DNA of 64,000 bases from Pollutimonas harenae (GCF_004153685.1 NZ_SDQD01000001.1:62001-126000), one strand, 5' to 3'. Counted from the first letter of the stretch, positions 24,254 through 33,236 are shown. Numbers and translations: made by a program. Notes: generated by a model not told the origin, from the letters alone.

Positions 24254-25270
24254 ATGACAGGCAAATCAATCATAAGCAAGAAACTTTCAGTCGTTGCAGC
24301 AACCATCGCTTCGGTATTTTTCTGTGGCGCCAGCCATTCAGCATCGTCAGGAGACGAATGGCCCACACAGCCAATAGAAATAGTGATTCCGTATAACGCT
24401 GGTGGTGCTGTCGATACCTTGACCCGAATAGTTGCAAAAGAGATGAGTAGCGACCTTGGCCAGCCTATCATCGTACAACCACGCCCAGGTGGCGAAGGCA
24501 ATATTGCAGCCATGGCGGTAGCCAGAGCCAAGCCTGACGGATATACCTTGCTGTCTAGTTCGGCAGTACTGACCAGCATTCCGGTCTTGTTCGACAACAT
24601 CAGCTGGAGTGTCGATGATTTCGCACCAATAGGTCGTATTGCGACCTCTTCAGGCTTTATTCTGGCGTCGGCAACACTGCCGGTAAAGACGATTCCCGAA
24701 CTTGTCTCCTATGCCAAGAAAAACCCAGGGCTACCTGCCGCGGTGATCATCGGTGGCGCTTTTACAACTTACATCACACACACTTTGGCCAAAGAAGCCA
24801 AGCTGGATTTGCTGTTTGTGCCGTATCCGGGTGCGGCACAGCACATGACGGATCTTTATGAGGGGCGAGTTGCGCTGGCCACCGTGTCCGGCAATTTAGC
24901 CTGTGGCTCTATTAGCAACGACAAGGTTAATGTCCTGGCCATTACAGGAGAAGAGCGATCCAGCATGGCACCCGATATTCCGACCATGGCAGAAGCAGGT
25001 TACCCAGCAATCGACACCCAAGGCTGGTATGGTTTGCATGCTCCCGCAGGTACCCCCGCCGACCGAATTGCGCGATTGGACCAAGCACTCAAGAAGGCAC
25101 TTGCCACGGAAAGTGTTCGGGAAGCCCTGACCAAGGCTTGCGTAAACGTGTCGTATCAAAATTCGGAAGCGTTCGCCAAGTTTGTAAAGCAGGACGCGAA
25201 ACTCTGGACCAAGGCGGTTGCGCTCATGAAGCGTCAGGACAAAGGAACTGCGGGCTCGAAGGAAAAGTAG
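24254..25270 (+). CDS. Bug/TctC-type periplasmic solute receptor 1
   Basis: 338 residues: a signal peptide, then EWPTQPIEIVIPYNAGGAVDTLTRIVAKEM, LGQPIIVQPRPGGEGNIAA and the ARAKPDGYTLL motif of Bug (TctC) proteins, which bind carboxylates, amino acids or nicotinate-like ligands. No TctAB membrane genes adjoin it, as is common in Bordetella-like genomes with expanded bug genes. It follows the TauD dioxygenase and probably binds its substrate or a related ligand. One of four Bug receptors in the window. Confidence 0.92.
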   Translation: MTGKSIISKKLSVVAATIASVFFCGASHSASSGDEWPTQPIEIVIPYNAGGAVDTLTRIVAKEMSSDLGQPIIVQPRPGGEGNIAAMAVARAKPDGYTLLSSSAVLTSIPVLFDNISWSVDDFAPIGRIATSSGFILASATLPVKTIPELVSYAKKNPGLPAAVIIGGAFTTYITHTLAKEAKLDLLFVPYPGAAQHMTDLYEGRVALATVSGNLACGSISNDKVNVLAITGEERSSMAPDIPTMAEAGYPAIDTQGWYGLHAPAGTPADRIARLDQALKKALATESVREALTKACVNVSYQNSEAFAKFVKQDAKLWTKAVALMKRQDKGTAGSKEK

Positions 25271-25271
25271 C

Positions 25272-25496
25272 TCACCGCAGCATAGCCAGCAGTGATGGCG
25301 CCGGTTTCAGCAGCAATCCGCTGATGAAGAGCACCTTGACCAGCGTGGCCGCCAGCACATACGAAAGTACCACCATACCCAGTATCAGCATGGCAATGCC
25401 AACTGCTACAAACCAGCCCCAATGCGTCTTCAGGGCGTTGAGTGGCTTGGTGAGTTGCTCGCTGGGCCGAGGGAAATTGCAGATGGGGTCTGTCAT
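25272..25496 (-). pseudogene. Truncated HdeD-family membrane protein gene
   Basis: The frame from the ATG at 25496 gives 74 residues. The start (MTDPICNFPRPS, then LKTHWGWFVAVGIAMLILG) and VLSYVLAATLVKVLFISGLLL match the first two TM helices of HdeD-like acid-resistance proteins. These normally have about 190 residues and six helices. The sequence ends after KPAPSLLAMLR, directly against the stop codon of the Bug gene (one base between). The missing two thirds and the abrupt junction mark it as broken, perhaps when the Bug cluster arrived. Confidence 0.6.
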
Positions 25497-25651
25497 AGGA
25501 TTCGATCCTGAGAAAATGCACCGAGCCAGACGTGTAAGGCTCTGACGCCTGCCACCGGAGGATGGCCAGCCATTTGTACGGCTGGCCATTGCATGTCCTC
25601 ACCCCCACGGTTTATTGTCACTGATGTTTTCATCACGTTAAGGGAGCGGCC

Positions 25652-26113
25652 ATGCAGCTTGTTGCGATCGTATTGTTGATGGTGGTGATGCCCATCATCT
25701 CTATTGTTCATGATGTCGCAAATAACCAGGCGGCTTTAGTCTACGCGCTCGGAAAATGGTTTGTATTCTGGGGCGTGGGATGGCGTCTTGTCAGCGCAGC
25801 GGCGCACCAAATGATGCGCCCGGCTTATACCGCCAAGGATATTTTTGAAATCGACGACCCGGCTGCCGGCAAGCTTGTCCTGGAAATCGGCTTTGGCAAT
25901 CTGGCGATAGGCATCCCTGCTATCGCCAGTCTGTACTTCCCGGCCTGGGTGCCCGCCCTTGCCTTGGCGGGATGCATTTTCTTTGCATTGGCCGGTTTCC
26001 AGCATATTCGGAACAAAGCCACAACTCGCGCGGAGGTTGCCGCCATGGTGTCAGACCTTGGCCTGGCTGCGGTCCTGGCTGTCTACCTGCTCTGGCTCGG
26101 CCTGTCGGGTTAG
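25652..26113 (+). CDS. Small integral membrane protein (DUF6790-like)
   Basis: 153 residues with about four TM helices (1-18, 27-50, 70-105, 128-150). The pattern ALGKWFVFWGVGWRLVSAA, MRPAYTAKDIFEI and VLEIGFGNLAIGI resembles DUF6790-type proteins of unknown function. No catalytic motif. It lies alone between a truncated HdeD gene and a DUF4136 remnant but is itself intact. Ribosome site AAGGGAG before the ATG. Confidence 0.6.
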   Translation: MQLVAIVLLMVVMPIISIVHDVANNQAALVYALGKWFVFWGVGWRLVSAAAHQMMRPAYTAKDIFEIDDPAAGKLVLEIGFGNLAIGIPAIASLYFPAWVPALALAGCIFFALAGFQHIRNKATTRAEVAAMVSDLGLAAVLAVYLLWLGLSG

Positions 26114-26124
26114 AGCCCGAACGC

Positions 26125-26330
26125 TTACTTCGCCTGGCTACCCGGCGGAAACTCAGCAAACACCTTGGCGATACCCGTTTAGATGCCTTCGTTGAGCCTT
26201 TCGGGTGAGCTGGGTATGGTTCCGCTGACATTGCTCCGCCAGACGGCTCGCTTGCTCTTCAGATCAAGCATATCGATCGCCAGCGTGCCAACATCGAAAG
26301 TGCTGGTAGCGGTTGAGGACAACCTGGATC
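26125..26330 (-). pseudogene. DUF4136 lipoprotein gene remnant
   Basis: The minus-strand frame ending at the TAA at 26125-26127 reads TSTFDVGTLAIDMLDLKSKR, then AVWRSNVSGT, an in-frame TAA at 26179-26181, then GIAKVFAEFPPGSQAK. This is the C-terminal half of a DUF4136 lipoprotein (GTL.ID..D..TK..VWRG, AVAKM...FPP), with an internal stop and no N-terminal signal. It fills most of the 340-base gap 26114-26454. The remainder holds an IclR-type operator. Confidence 0.55.
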
Positions 26331-26372
26331 AGGCCAATATACAAAGATCGTTTCATAAGGGTTTAGCCTAAA

Positions 26373-26413
26373 TTTCCCAATTTTCAGGAATTGAATTCCT
26401 CGTTTATGGGAAA
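26373..26413. promoter_or_regulatory. Nested palindrome, probable IclR operator
   Basis: Inner GGAATT-G-AATTCC (26387-26399) and outer TTTCCCA (26373-26379)/TGGGAAA (26407-26413) share exactly the same centre of symmetry, 20 bases out on each side. It lies 41 bases upstream of the iclR start, so autoregulation is likely. Confidence 0.6.
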
Positions 26414-26454
26414 CCAGAATAAAGTAGCACCTTGTTTCTGATTTGAGATACTCC

Positions 26455-27207
26455 ATGTCCGACGAGTTCGTGGCCAAAGGCGGCGCTGATCGGGTTCTAT
26501 TTGTACTGGCAACACTGGCCAAGCTCGAACGGTCTGTGACACCTGCAGAACTGATCGCCGAGACCGGCCTGAGCAAAAGCACCCTGTACAGGCAACTGGC
26601 CTTGCTCAAGCGCTGGGGGTTTGTCATGGAGAGCAACGGCGCCTATTTACCCGGGCCGATGTGTCTACCCCTGGCATGGGGGTTCGACCAATTGTCTTAC
26701 TTGGTTCAAGAGGCCCATGGCGAGCTCGAAACGCTGGCCCGAAACACGGGAGAGTCAGTTGGCCTGCTGGCAACCGCGAATAACCAGGTGGTTTGCCTCG
26801 ACATGGTCGAAAGCCCAAGTTCGCTGCGTTGTTCCTTCGTCAAAGGTCGAGGGCTTCCTCTCTGGAAAGGGGCTTCCGCCAAAACGCTGCTCGCCTTCAT
26901 GGACAATGATCGCCGTGCCGCCGCTTTACGCCATCTGGAGCACAGTGGCCTGGTCCAACAGCAAGATATCGTTGCCCTGAAAAAAACGCTCGAGGACATA
27001 CGCGCTCAAGGCTACTGTATTTCAGACAGCGAAGTGGACGAGGGCGTCTGGGGTATCGGTGCACCCATATTCCAGCAATACGGACATGCGATAGCGGCCA
27101 TTACCCTCATGGCCCCCAATACCCGAATCCATAACCGCGAACGGCAGTTTATCGACATGACGTCTGCCATTGCCGCACGCATTTCATCACGGCTGCAAAG
27201 CCATTGA
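26455..27207 (+). CDS. IclR-family regulator of the ABC transporter/formimidoylglutamase operon
   Basis: 250 residues from the ATG at 26455. N-terminal winged HTH (TPAELIAETGLSKSTLYRQLALLKRWGF) and an IclR effector domain (GESVGLLATANNQVVCLDMV, LPLWKGASAKTLLAF, CISDSEVDEGVWGIGAPIF). Same direction as the ABC transporter genes, 26 bases upstream, so it is either first in their operon or a close local regulator. A 41-bp symmetrical dyad precedes it. Effector unknown, perhaps the transported amino acid. Confidence 0.88.
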   Translation: MSDEFVAKGGADRVLFVLATLAKLERSVTPAELIAETGLSKSTLYRQLALLKRWGFVMESNGAYLPGPMCLPLAWGFDQLSYLVQEAHGELETLARNTGESVGLLATANNQVVCLDMVESPSSLRCSFVKGRGLPLWKGASAKTLLAFMDNDRRAAALRHLEHSGLVQQQDIVALKKTLEDIRAQGYCISDSEVDEGVWGIGAPIFQQYGHAIAAITLMAPNTRIHNRERQFIDMTSAIAARISSRLQSH

Positions 27208-27233
27208 GAGCCTTCCCACACAAGGAGATTGTC

Positions 27234-27974
27234 ATGACATCACGCAAAACCATCCTGGCAGCGCTGTTTGCAGTATCGATGAGCGGCTTTGCCTCCGCCG
27301 GCCTCGCTGCCGACACCGTACGCATTGTCACGGATCCCACCTTCCCGCCCATGGAGTTCAGCAAGGACGGCAAGCGCACTGGCTTCGACATTGAGTTGAC
27401 CGAAGCCCTAATCAAGGAAATGGGCAAGGAGGCGTCCTGGACCGATATTGATTTCAAGGGACTGATCCCTGCCGTTCTGTCGGGTCGCGCCGATATGGCA
27501 GTATCTGCCATCTATATTACAGACGCGCGCAAGCAGGTAGTGGATTTCACCGACTCGTACTATGCCGGCGGCCTCGTCGTATTGACTCGCCGTGACGGCC
27601 CCATCAAGTCGCTCAAAGACCTCGATGGAAAGCGCGTTTCCGTACAGGTGGGTACCAAGTCGGTAGGCTACCTCCAAGAGCACTACCCCAAAGTGCAGCG
27701 CGTCGAGGTAGAGAAGAACGAAGAAATGTTCAATCTTGTAGGCGTGGGTCGTGCGGATGCTGCAGTAACCGGCAAACCCGCCGCCAAGCTGTACGCACAA
27801 TCCCATCCCGACCTGGTTGTTCTGGACGCACAAATCACCACTGAAGAATACGGAATCGCTGTAGACAAGCGTCAACCCGAGCTGGTGACGGACCTGAATG
27901 ATGCGCTCAAGCGCCTCAAGGAGAAAGGCACCTACCAGCAGATCGTCGACAAATGGTTTGAAGGCGGGAAATAA
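27234..27974 (+). CDS. Polar amino-acid ABC transporter, periplasmic binding protein
   Basis: 246 residues from the ATG at 27234 (AAGGAG upstream). Signal peptide to about residue 25 (GLAA), then the family-3 solute-binding fold: VRIVTDPTFPPMEFSKDGKRTGFDIEL, DIDFKGLIPAVLSGRADMAV and VSVQVGTKSVGYLQ. Ligand residues resemble His/Lys/Arg/Orn- or Gln-type proteins. Its stop overlaps the permease start. The downstream formimidoylglutamase points to histidine or a histidine breakdown product as ligand; this is inference. Confidence 0.92.
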   Translation: MTSRKTILAALFAVSMSGFASAGLAADTVRIVTDPTFPPMEFSKDGKRTGFDIELTEALIKEMGKEASWTDIDFKGLIPAVLSGRADMAVSAIYITDARKQVVDFTDSYYAGGLVVLTRRDGPIKSLKDLDGKRVSVQVGTKSVGYLQEHYPKVQRVEVEKNEEMFNLVGVGRADAAVTGKPAAKLYAQSHPDLVVLDAQITTEEYGIAVDKRQPELVTDLNDALKRLKEKGTYQQIVDKWFEGGK

Positions 27975-28642
27975 TGAATTTGGACTTCACGCCCGCGTTC
28001 ACTGATTGGCGTGCGCTGCTAAGCGGCGCCACAGTGACGGTGGAAGTAACGATCTGTGCACTACTGCTTTCCTGCCTGCTCGGACTTTTGATAGGCATAG
28101 GTCGGCTCAATCCCCAGCGGCGCATGGTCTATGGCATTTCCAGCGTCTATCTTTCGTGCTTCCGCGGTACGCCGCTGCTGGTCCAGCTCTTCATCTGGTT
28201 CTTCGGCCTGCCGCGCTTCGGCCTGCTGCTGCCTGCCTTTGCTTGCGGCGTATTGGGCCTGGGGATGTATTCCGCCTCGTATGTGTCGGAGATCGTGCGT
28301 GGTGCGATTCAGTCGGTCGACAAAGGACAAATGGAAGCGGCCCGATCACTGGGCATGTCGGGCCGGCAAGCGATGTTCAAGATCATTCTGCCGCAAGCTT
28401 TCGTACGCATGATCCCGCCGCTGGGCAACGAGTTTATCTCGCTGATCAAGAACTCGGCGCTGGTCTCCCTGCTGACCATCCACGATCTGATGCATGAAGG
28501 CCAAAAAATCATCAGTGTGTCGTACCGCTCCCTGGAAATCTATCTGGTGATTGCCGTGATCTACTGGCTGATGACCACTTTTGTAACAATGGCATTGCGT
28601 AGCGTAGAGCTGCGCCTTAAAGCAGGAGGCATGGTGCAATGA
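27974..28642 (+). CDS. Polar amino-acid ABC transporter, permease
   Basis: 222 residues, HisM/GlnP family. Five TM helices and the EAA loop [22 protein letters not shown] that docks the ATPase. Starts within the stop of the binding-protein gene (TAATG) and ends with an ATGA overlap with the ATPase gene, so the three are translationally coupled. A single permease gene implies a homodimer. Confidence 0.93.
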   Translation: MNLDFTPAFTDWRALLSGATVTVEVTICALLLSCLLGLLIGIGRLNPQRRMVYGISSVYLSCFRGTPLLVQLFIWFFGLPRFGLLLPAFACGVLGLGMYSASYVSEIVRGAIQSVDKGQMEAARSLGMSGRQAMFKIILPQAFVRMIPPLGNEFISLIKNSALVSLLTIHDLMHEGQKIISVSYRSLEIYLVIAVIYWLMTTFVTMALRSVELRLKAGGMVQ

Positions 28643-29433
28643 GCGGTCAATCAAGCGAGCAGTCTTCAGAACCGACACAAGCCATGATTCAGATACAGGG
28701 CTTGCACAAGGCTTATGGCGACCACGAGGTGCTTAAGGGCGTGAATCTGGAAGTTGACAAATCGCAGGTGGTGGTGGTGATCGGCCCCAGCGGCTCCGGC
28801 AAGAGCACCTTGCTGCGTTGCTGTAACGGACTGGAGGTCGCGCAGCGCGGCATGATCGACATCTGCGGCCAGCGTTTGCTGACAAACGGTAAGATGCTGA
28901 ACGACAGCCAATTGAATGCCTTGCGGACGCAAGTAGGTATGGTGTTCCAGTCGTTCAATCTCTTCCCTCACCTGACCGTGCTGGACAACATTACGGTCGG
29001 GCCGCGTACTCTCAAAAAGACCAGTGCCGCAGCCGCCAAGGAACAAGGCATGGCACTGCTCGACAAAGTCGGCCTGTCCGAGAAGGCCGCGGCCATGCCC
29101 GCCAGCCTGTCCGGAGGACAAAAGCAGCGTGTGGCGATTGCCCGCGCGCTGGCCATGGAGCCCAAGGTCATGCTGTTCGACGAGCCGACGTCGGCGCTTG
29201 ATCCCGAGCTTGTCGGTGAAGTGCTGAGCGTCATGAAACTGCTGGCCAAAGAAGGAATGACCATGATGGTGGTCACGCATGAAATGGGATTTGCCCGCGA
29301 TATGGCCGACACCGTTGTCGTCATGGACGGCGGACGGATCATAGAGGCCGACAAGCCGGAAGTCATTTTCACGAACCCCAGCCAGGAACGTACCCGCAGT
29401 TTTCTGCAGGCTGTACTCAAGAAAGACGCATAG
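28639..29433 (+). CDS. Polar amino-acid ABC transporter, ATP-binding protein
   Basis: 264 residues with Walker [11 protein letters not shown]-loop [16 protein letters not shown], signature LSGGQKQR, Walker [16 protein letters not shown] and the switch His in VVTHEMGFA. Matches the GlnQ/HisP subfamily. The first 13 or so residues ([13 protein letters not shown]) are a non-conserved extension; the family core begins at [12 protein letters not shown]. Confidence 0.94.
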   Translation: MSGQSSEQSSEPTQAMIQIQGLHKAYGDHEVLKGVNLEVDKSQVVVVIGPSGSGKSTLLRCCNGLEVAQRGMIDICGQRLLTNGKMLNDSQLNALRTQVGMVFQSFNLFPHLTVLDNITVGPRTLKKTSAAAAKEQGMALLDKVGLSEKAAAMPASLSGGQKQRVAIARALAMEPKVMLFDEPTSALDPELVGEVLSVMKLLAKEGMTMMVVTHEMGFARDMADTVVVMDGGRIIEADKPEVIFTNPSQERTRSFLQAVLKKDA

Positions 29434-29441
29434 GACGGGGC

Positions 29442-30392
29442 ATGGATACGACTCAGAATATTTGGCAGGGCAGGAACGATGCTGCCGAACAGGGCGATAC
29501 CCGTCGTCTGTTCCAGATCGTGCGACAGGCAAACAACGGGTTTGCTGCGGGCGAGCCCGTACTGCTCGGGTTTGCCTGCGATGCCGGCGTGCGCCGCAAC
29601 AAAGGCCGCCCCGGAGCACGCAAAGGTCCGCACGCAATCCGCTCGATGATGGCGGGCTTGCCTGCACATGACTTCGATGTGTTGTGGGATGCGGGTGATA
29701 TCGTCTGCGAAGACGATGCGCTGGAGCAAGCACAGGCGGCGCTGGGACGGCAGGTGGCCAGTGCACTGGCTGCCGGCACTCGTCCGCTGATATTGGGCGG
29801 CGGGCATGAAACGGCCTGGGGCACGTATCAGGGATTGGCGCAGCACCTTGCCGTGCGAGCTACGGATAACGCGTCGAGCAAGCCGTTGCTTATCGTGAAC
29901 CTGGATGCACATTTTGACCTGCGCAGCAGCCGGCCAGGCAGCTCGGGCACGCCTTTTGACCAGATTCTCGAGGCTTGCAGGCAAAACGCCACACCAGTCA
30001 CTTATGCCTGCTTTGGGGTATCAAAGCTGAGCAACACCGCCGGGCTCTATGCCCACGCGCAAGAACTCGGTACTGTGTTTTATGAAGACACAGACATGCA
30101 ACCGCAGCATCTGGAAAACCGCCTGGCAGACCTGGACAAGCTGCTTGCTCTAGCCGGCGACGTCTACCTCACCATCGACCTGGACGTTCTGCCGGCCTCG
30201 GTCGCGCCAGGTGTTTCAGCACCCGCCCCGCTGGGCGTACCCTACAGCGTGATAGAGTCCTTGGCCTTACGGGTCAAGCAAAGCGGCAAGCTGCGTGTCA
30301 GCGATATTGTTGAAATCAATCCCGACTTTGACATTGACAACCATACCGCACGCATTGCCGCCCGGCTTGCGTGGCAGCTGCTGGCGCCCTGA
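29442..30392 (+). CDS. hutG: Formimidoylglutamase (arginase/ureohydrolase superfamily)
   Basis: 316 residues with the binuclear manganese motifs of the superfamily: [19 protein letters not shown] and [14 protein letters not shown]. The ET after GGGH and the [13 protein letters not shown] segment point to formimidoylglutamase (N-formimidoyl-L-glutamate to glutamate plus formamide), the last step of one histidine pathway, rather than arginase or agmatinase. It lies eight bases after the ABC ATPase gene in one operon under an IclR regulator. No hutHUI genes are in the window, so this may be a salvage system for formimidoyl-glutamate or the rest is elsewhere. Confidence 0.82.
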   Translation: MDTTQNIWQGRNDAAEQGDTRRLFQIVRQANNGFAAGEPVLLGFACDAGVRRNKGRPGARKGPHAIRSMMAGLPAHDFDVLWDAGDIVCEDDALEQAQAALGRQVASALAAGTRPLILGGGHETAWGTYQGLAQHLAVRATDNASSKPLLIVNLDAHFDLRSSRPGSSGTPFDQILEACRQNATPVTYACFGVSKLSNTAGLYAHAQELGTVFYEDTDMQPQHLENRLADLDKLLALAGDVYLTIDLDVLPASVAPGVSAPAPLGVPYSVIESLALRVKQSGKLRVSDIVEINPDFDIDNHTARIAARLAWQLLAP

Positions 30393-30449
30393 GGCATGCT
30401 CCTCGGACAGTCCGTGAGCGCCGCCATAGCTGCTTGAGCATGATGGCGC

Positions 30450-30875
30450 TTACGAGGCGCCTGCAACCCTGCAATCCTTGATTAGGACGTTGCTGACGGT
30501 GGACGTCTGGCTGGCTGCCCCCCGCTGCGGGTCCTGGGTCAGCATTTTTCCGTTCACCGCAGCCACATTCTCACGCGTGAATTTATCGGTGGTCCATGTG
30601 TATCCGTTACCGCGGAATGTGTTGCCGACCATATCGGCGTTGCTGGTAGTGGCACGGGTGAGATCTATGGCTTGGTTGTTATAGATCACCTTTGCGGCCA
30701 TCGGCTCATCTCCCTGGAAGGTATACAGGACGCTTAAGGGCTGGGTGCTTCCTTGGCCGCAGTTGTATTCGACCGTTTGTTGCGACAGCGTCTTGACGTT
30801 TTCGTCTGTCGTCGAACATGCCGCCAGCCCTGCGCATAAAAACAAGCCGGCCAGTGTTGTGAGTTTACGGTTCAT
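30450..30875 (-). CDS. MliC-like lipoprotein (C-type lysozyme inhibitor fold)
   Basis: 141 residues with a lipoprotein signal (LFLCAGLAAC, lipidated Cys20). After it come VEYNCGQGSTQPLSVLYTFQ, a central YNNQAIDLTRATTSNADMVG, a YTWTTD segment and a late Cys (LIKDCRV) that could pair with the first. This order resembles the MliC/PliC domain of periplasmic lysozyme inhibitors, though the match is by eye and the insert near residues 110-125 is unusual. Monocistronic, convergent with hutG. Could instead be a family of unknown lipoproteins with the same fold. Confidence 0.6.
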   Translation of the reverse strand: MNRKLTTLAGLFLCAGLAACSTTDENVKTLSQQTVEYNCGQGSTQPLSVLYTFQGDEPMAAKVIYNNQAIDLTRATTSNADMVGNTFRGNGYTWTTDKFTRENVAAVNGKMLTQDPQRGAASQTSTVSNVLIKDCRVAGAS

Positions 30876-31122
30876 GGATGGTCCTTTGAAATTCCAGGCA
30901 TCAAGCCTGCTCTTAAATTTTTATACCATCGCCGCCATGCAAGGCCTGTAAGCGCCCGTGTCCAATTGAAATTCAATGGACAGCAGCAAGCGTTCAAGCC
31001 ATTCGCCTTGCTGTCTGCTTCATCAGCAGCAATGAACCTAATTATTATTTTTACTAATACACCGCAATAATTAATTGAATCTAATCAAACAGAAGCTAAT
31101 ATTTCTAATATAAGGATGAGAC

Positions 31123-31371
31123 ATGAAGATTGCACATTCGTTGGACATCAAGTCTCTAAGGGTATTTGAAGCCGTTGCCAGCATGGACAACCTGGTACGC
31201 AGCCAACTGTACAAGGAGTCCATTCTGATTGTTGTGCCTAAAGACAAGGCACAACGGGCAAGGCACAACGATTTTCAGGGCTGGACTTGGCCGAATGCGC
31301 GCAGGAAATGCCATTTATCCGCTTTTCGGCACGATCGCACTTGCAGAAAAAAAGCGGGGGCCGAGCGGTAA
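31123..31371 (+). pseudogene. LysR-family regulator pseudogene (internal deletion and 14-bp duplication frameshift)
   Basis: Starts MKIAHSLDIKSLRVFEAVAS like a LysR HTH domain. It then jumps at about residue 24 straight to RSQLYKESILIVVPKDKAQ, which belongs to the effector domain. After CAAGGCACAACG is repeated with a 14-base period (31245-31258 and 31259 on), the frame is lost. Removing one copy restores KAQRFSGLDLAECAQEMPFI, then RFSARSHL, a typical LysR continuation. So the gene lost about 120 residues and then a 14-bp tandem duplication shifted the frame. It stands where a divergent or adjacent regulator of the Bug cluster would be. The gap 30876-31122 is AT-rich with no gene. Confidence 0.72.
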
Positions 31372-31397
31372 GACATCACACTAGCCACTATCCCTAG

Positions 31398-31417
31398 TTG
31401 TATTGTTATCAGTACAT
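31398..31417 (+). promoter_or_regulatory. Shared 20-bp regulatory element, copy 1 (Bug promoter)
   Basis: TTGTATTGTTATCAGTACAT ends 54 bases before the Bug gene at 31472. The same element with one mismatch lies upstream of the hydratase operon (35969-35988, opposite strand), in the same orientation relative to its gene and at similar distance (45 bases). It contains an imperfect dyad GTAT...GTAC. Candidate operator of the GntR regulator at 32452. Confidence 0.7.
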
Positions 31418-31471
31418 GTATATGATTACACCTAAACTTACTCATACATAAAATCAACCGGAGATTAAGGC

Positions 31472-32443
31472 ATGCACAAACGTTACTTGGGCGCCGGCGT
31501 ACTGGGCGCCGTCCTGGCCTTTTCCACAACCATTCCCACACTGGCACTCGCCGCCGATCAGCCGCCACTCAAACTTGTCGTAGGCGCTTCACCCGGCGGC
31601 ACGACCGATCGCGTTGCTCGCGGTATCGCTCAGGAAATGACCGATATTCTGGGTCAGACCGTCATTGTCGAGAACAGGCCTGGCGCGGGTGGCAACATTG
31701 CAGCCGACGCTGTGGCCCGTGCACCCAAAGACGGCAATACCCTGCTGGTCAGCTTTACCAGCTTTACGGTCAACGCAACCCTATACAAAAAACTGCCTTT
31801 CGACCCTGAGAAAGACTTTACGCCCATCAGCATGTTGGCCGAGGTGCCCAGCGTGCTGGTAGCGCGCAAGGATTTCCCAGCCAGTGACGTGGCAACCTTG
31901 ATTAAGCTGGCCAAGAAAGATCCGGGTAAGTATTCCTTCGCCATTGGCGGTGTTGGTTCCTCACTGCATATGGCCACGGCAAGCTTTGAAATGGATGCGG
32001 GCATAGAAGGCCTGACCGTCCCCTATAAGGGCACAGCGCCGGCACTACAGGACTTGGTTGGCGGGCAAGTCGACTTGATGTTTGCCAGCGCAGTCAATGT
32101 GATGCCTTTATATGGCAGCGACCGCATCAAGTTTCTTGGTGTGACCAGCCCCGAGCCCATGAAGCAATTTTCTTCGGCCCCTCCTATTGGGGACACCGTC
32201 GAGGGCTTTACTTCCAAGGCCTGGTTTGGCATGTTCGGGCCGGCCGGCATATCGGCAGAACGCCTGGAGCAGCTGAACCACGCCGTTCGTGAAGGCGCAA
32301 AGCGTGAAAGCTTCATCAAGCTTATCGAACCGGAAGGTGGCACGGTCGTAACAAATACGCCCGAAGAGTTTGCTCAGTTCGTATCGAAAGACATCAAACG
32401 CTATGCCAAAGTCGTAAAATTCACCGGAGTGACCGCCGACTGA
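31472..32443 (+). CDS. Bug/TctC-type periplasmic solute receptor 2
   Basis: 323 residues: a signal peptide, PPLKLVVGASPGGTTDRVARGIAQEM, LGQTVIVENRPGAGGNIAA and ARAPKDGNTLL in the Bug pattern, where KDGNT replaces the usual PDGYT. Followed nine bases later by a GntR regulator and sharing a promoter element with the hydratase/lyase operon, so its ligand is probably a methyl-branched or unsaturated di- or tricarboxylate. Ligand is inference. Confidence 0.92.
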   Translation: MHKRYLGAGVLGAVLAFSTTIPTLALAADQPPLKLVVGASPGGTTDRVARGIAQEMTDILGQTVIVENRPGAGGNIAADAVARAPKDGNTLLVSFTSFTVNATLYKKLPFDPEKDFTPISMLAEVPSVLVARKDFPASDVATLIKLAKKDPGKYSFAIGGVGSSLHMATASFEMDAGIEGLTVPYKGTAPALQDLVGGQVDLMFASAVNVMPLYGSDRIKFLGVTSPEPMKQFSSAPPIGDTVEGFTSKAWFGMFGPAGISAERLEQLNHAVREGAKRESFIKLIEPEGGTVVTNTPEEFAQFVSKDIKRYAKVVKFTGVTAD

Positions 32444-32451
32444 CCGAGACT

Positions 32452-33219
32452 ATGATCGACAACCCCACCCCCCGCTACTACAAAATCTACCGCCTGCTCA
32501 AGCACGCAATAGAGAACGGCCAATATGTCGACAATGAGGCCATGCCGGGGGAAAATGTTCTGGCGGAACAATACAAAGTATCCCGCCTTACCATCCGCCG
32601 ATCTCTGGAGCTGTTGCAGCGCGAAGGCCTGGTGGAAAGGCGCCAGGGGTCTGGCACCTTTCCGATAGCCGGCAACGTTGCAAGTCAGCCTTTGCGCGCT
32701 GACATCAACAAGCTCGTTGCCCACCTGAACAAAATGGGCACAGGCACCCAGGTTCAGGTGCTGAGTTTTGGGTACGAGACAGCCAACGAAATGGCCAGAC
32801 ACCAACTGGAGTTGCCTGCCAACGCCAAAGTGCAAAAGGCCATCCGTGTGCGCTATCACAACCAGGTACCCTTCTCATACCTGGTGACGTATGTCCCGGA
32901 GTCCATCGGACGACGCTATTCAGAAAAAGATATGACCCAGGCGCCTTTGCAGGCATTGTTAAAAGGTTTGGGAATACGCCTGGGGTCCGCCGAGCAGTCA
33001 TTTACGGCAACAGCCGCGGACGCGCATCACGCCGAAGCACTCCAGGTGGGCATTTCATCACCGTTGCTGTGTATAAAACGGCTGAACCGCGACACACAAG
33101 GCAGGCCTGTTGAATACTTGGTCGCCGTCTACAACCCCGAGCATTTTGAGTATCGCATGGCGCTCTCGAACAAGCGCTCGAAAGGGGTGGATGGCTGGAT
33201 CGTCAACGATAGCCACTAG
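32452..33219 (+). CDS. GntR-family regulator, HutC/UTRA subfamily
   Basis: 255 residues. Winged HTH at about 5-75 (ENVLAEQYKVSRLTIRRSLELLQREGLVERRQGSGTF), then a UTRA ligand domain (VRYHNQVPFSYLVTYVPESIGRRY, ALQVGISSPLLCIKRLNRDTQGRPVEY). Co-transcribed with the Bug gene and facing the lyase/hydratase operon. The most likely protein to bind the shared 20-bp element. Effector probably the substrate or an intermediate of the pathway. Confidence 0.89.
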   Translation: MIDNPTPRYYKIYRLLKHAIENGQYVDNEAMPGENVLAEQYKVSRLTIRRSLELLQREGLVERRQGSGTFPIAGNVASQPLRADINKLVAHLNKMGTGTQVQVLSFGYETANEMARHQLELPANAKVQKAIRVRYHNQVPFSYLVTYVPESIGRRYSEKDMTQAPLQALLKGLGIRLGSAEQSFTATAADAHHAEALQVGISSPLLCIKRLNRDTQGRPVEYLVAVYNPEHFEYRMALSNKRSKGVDGWIVNDSH

Positions 33220-33236
33220 CCACCCCGGCAGCCACC

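Noticed and set aside
28666-29984. Two long minus-strand frames opposite the ABC ATPase and hutG genes
   Set aside because: The plus-strand genes have all motifs and coupled starts; the minus frames have none.
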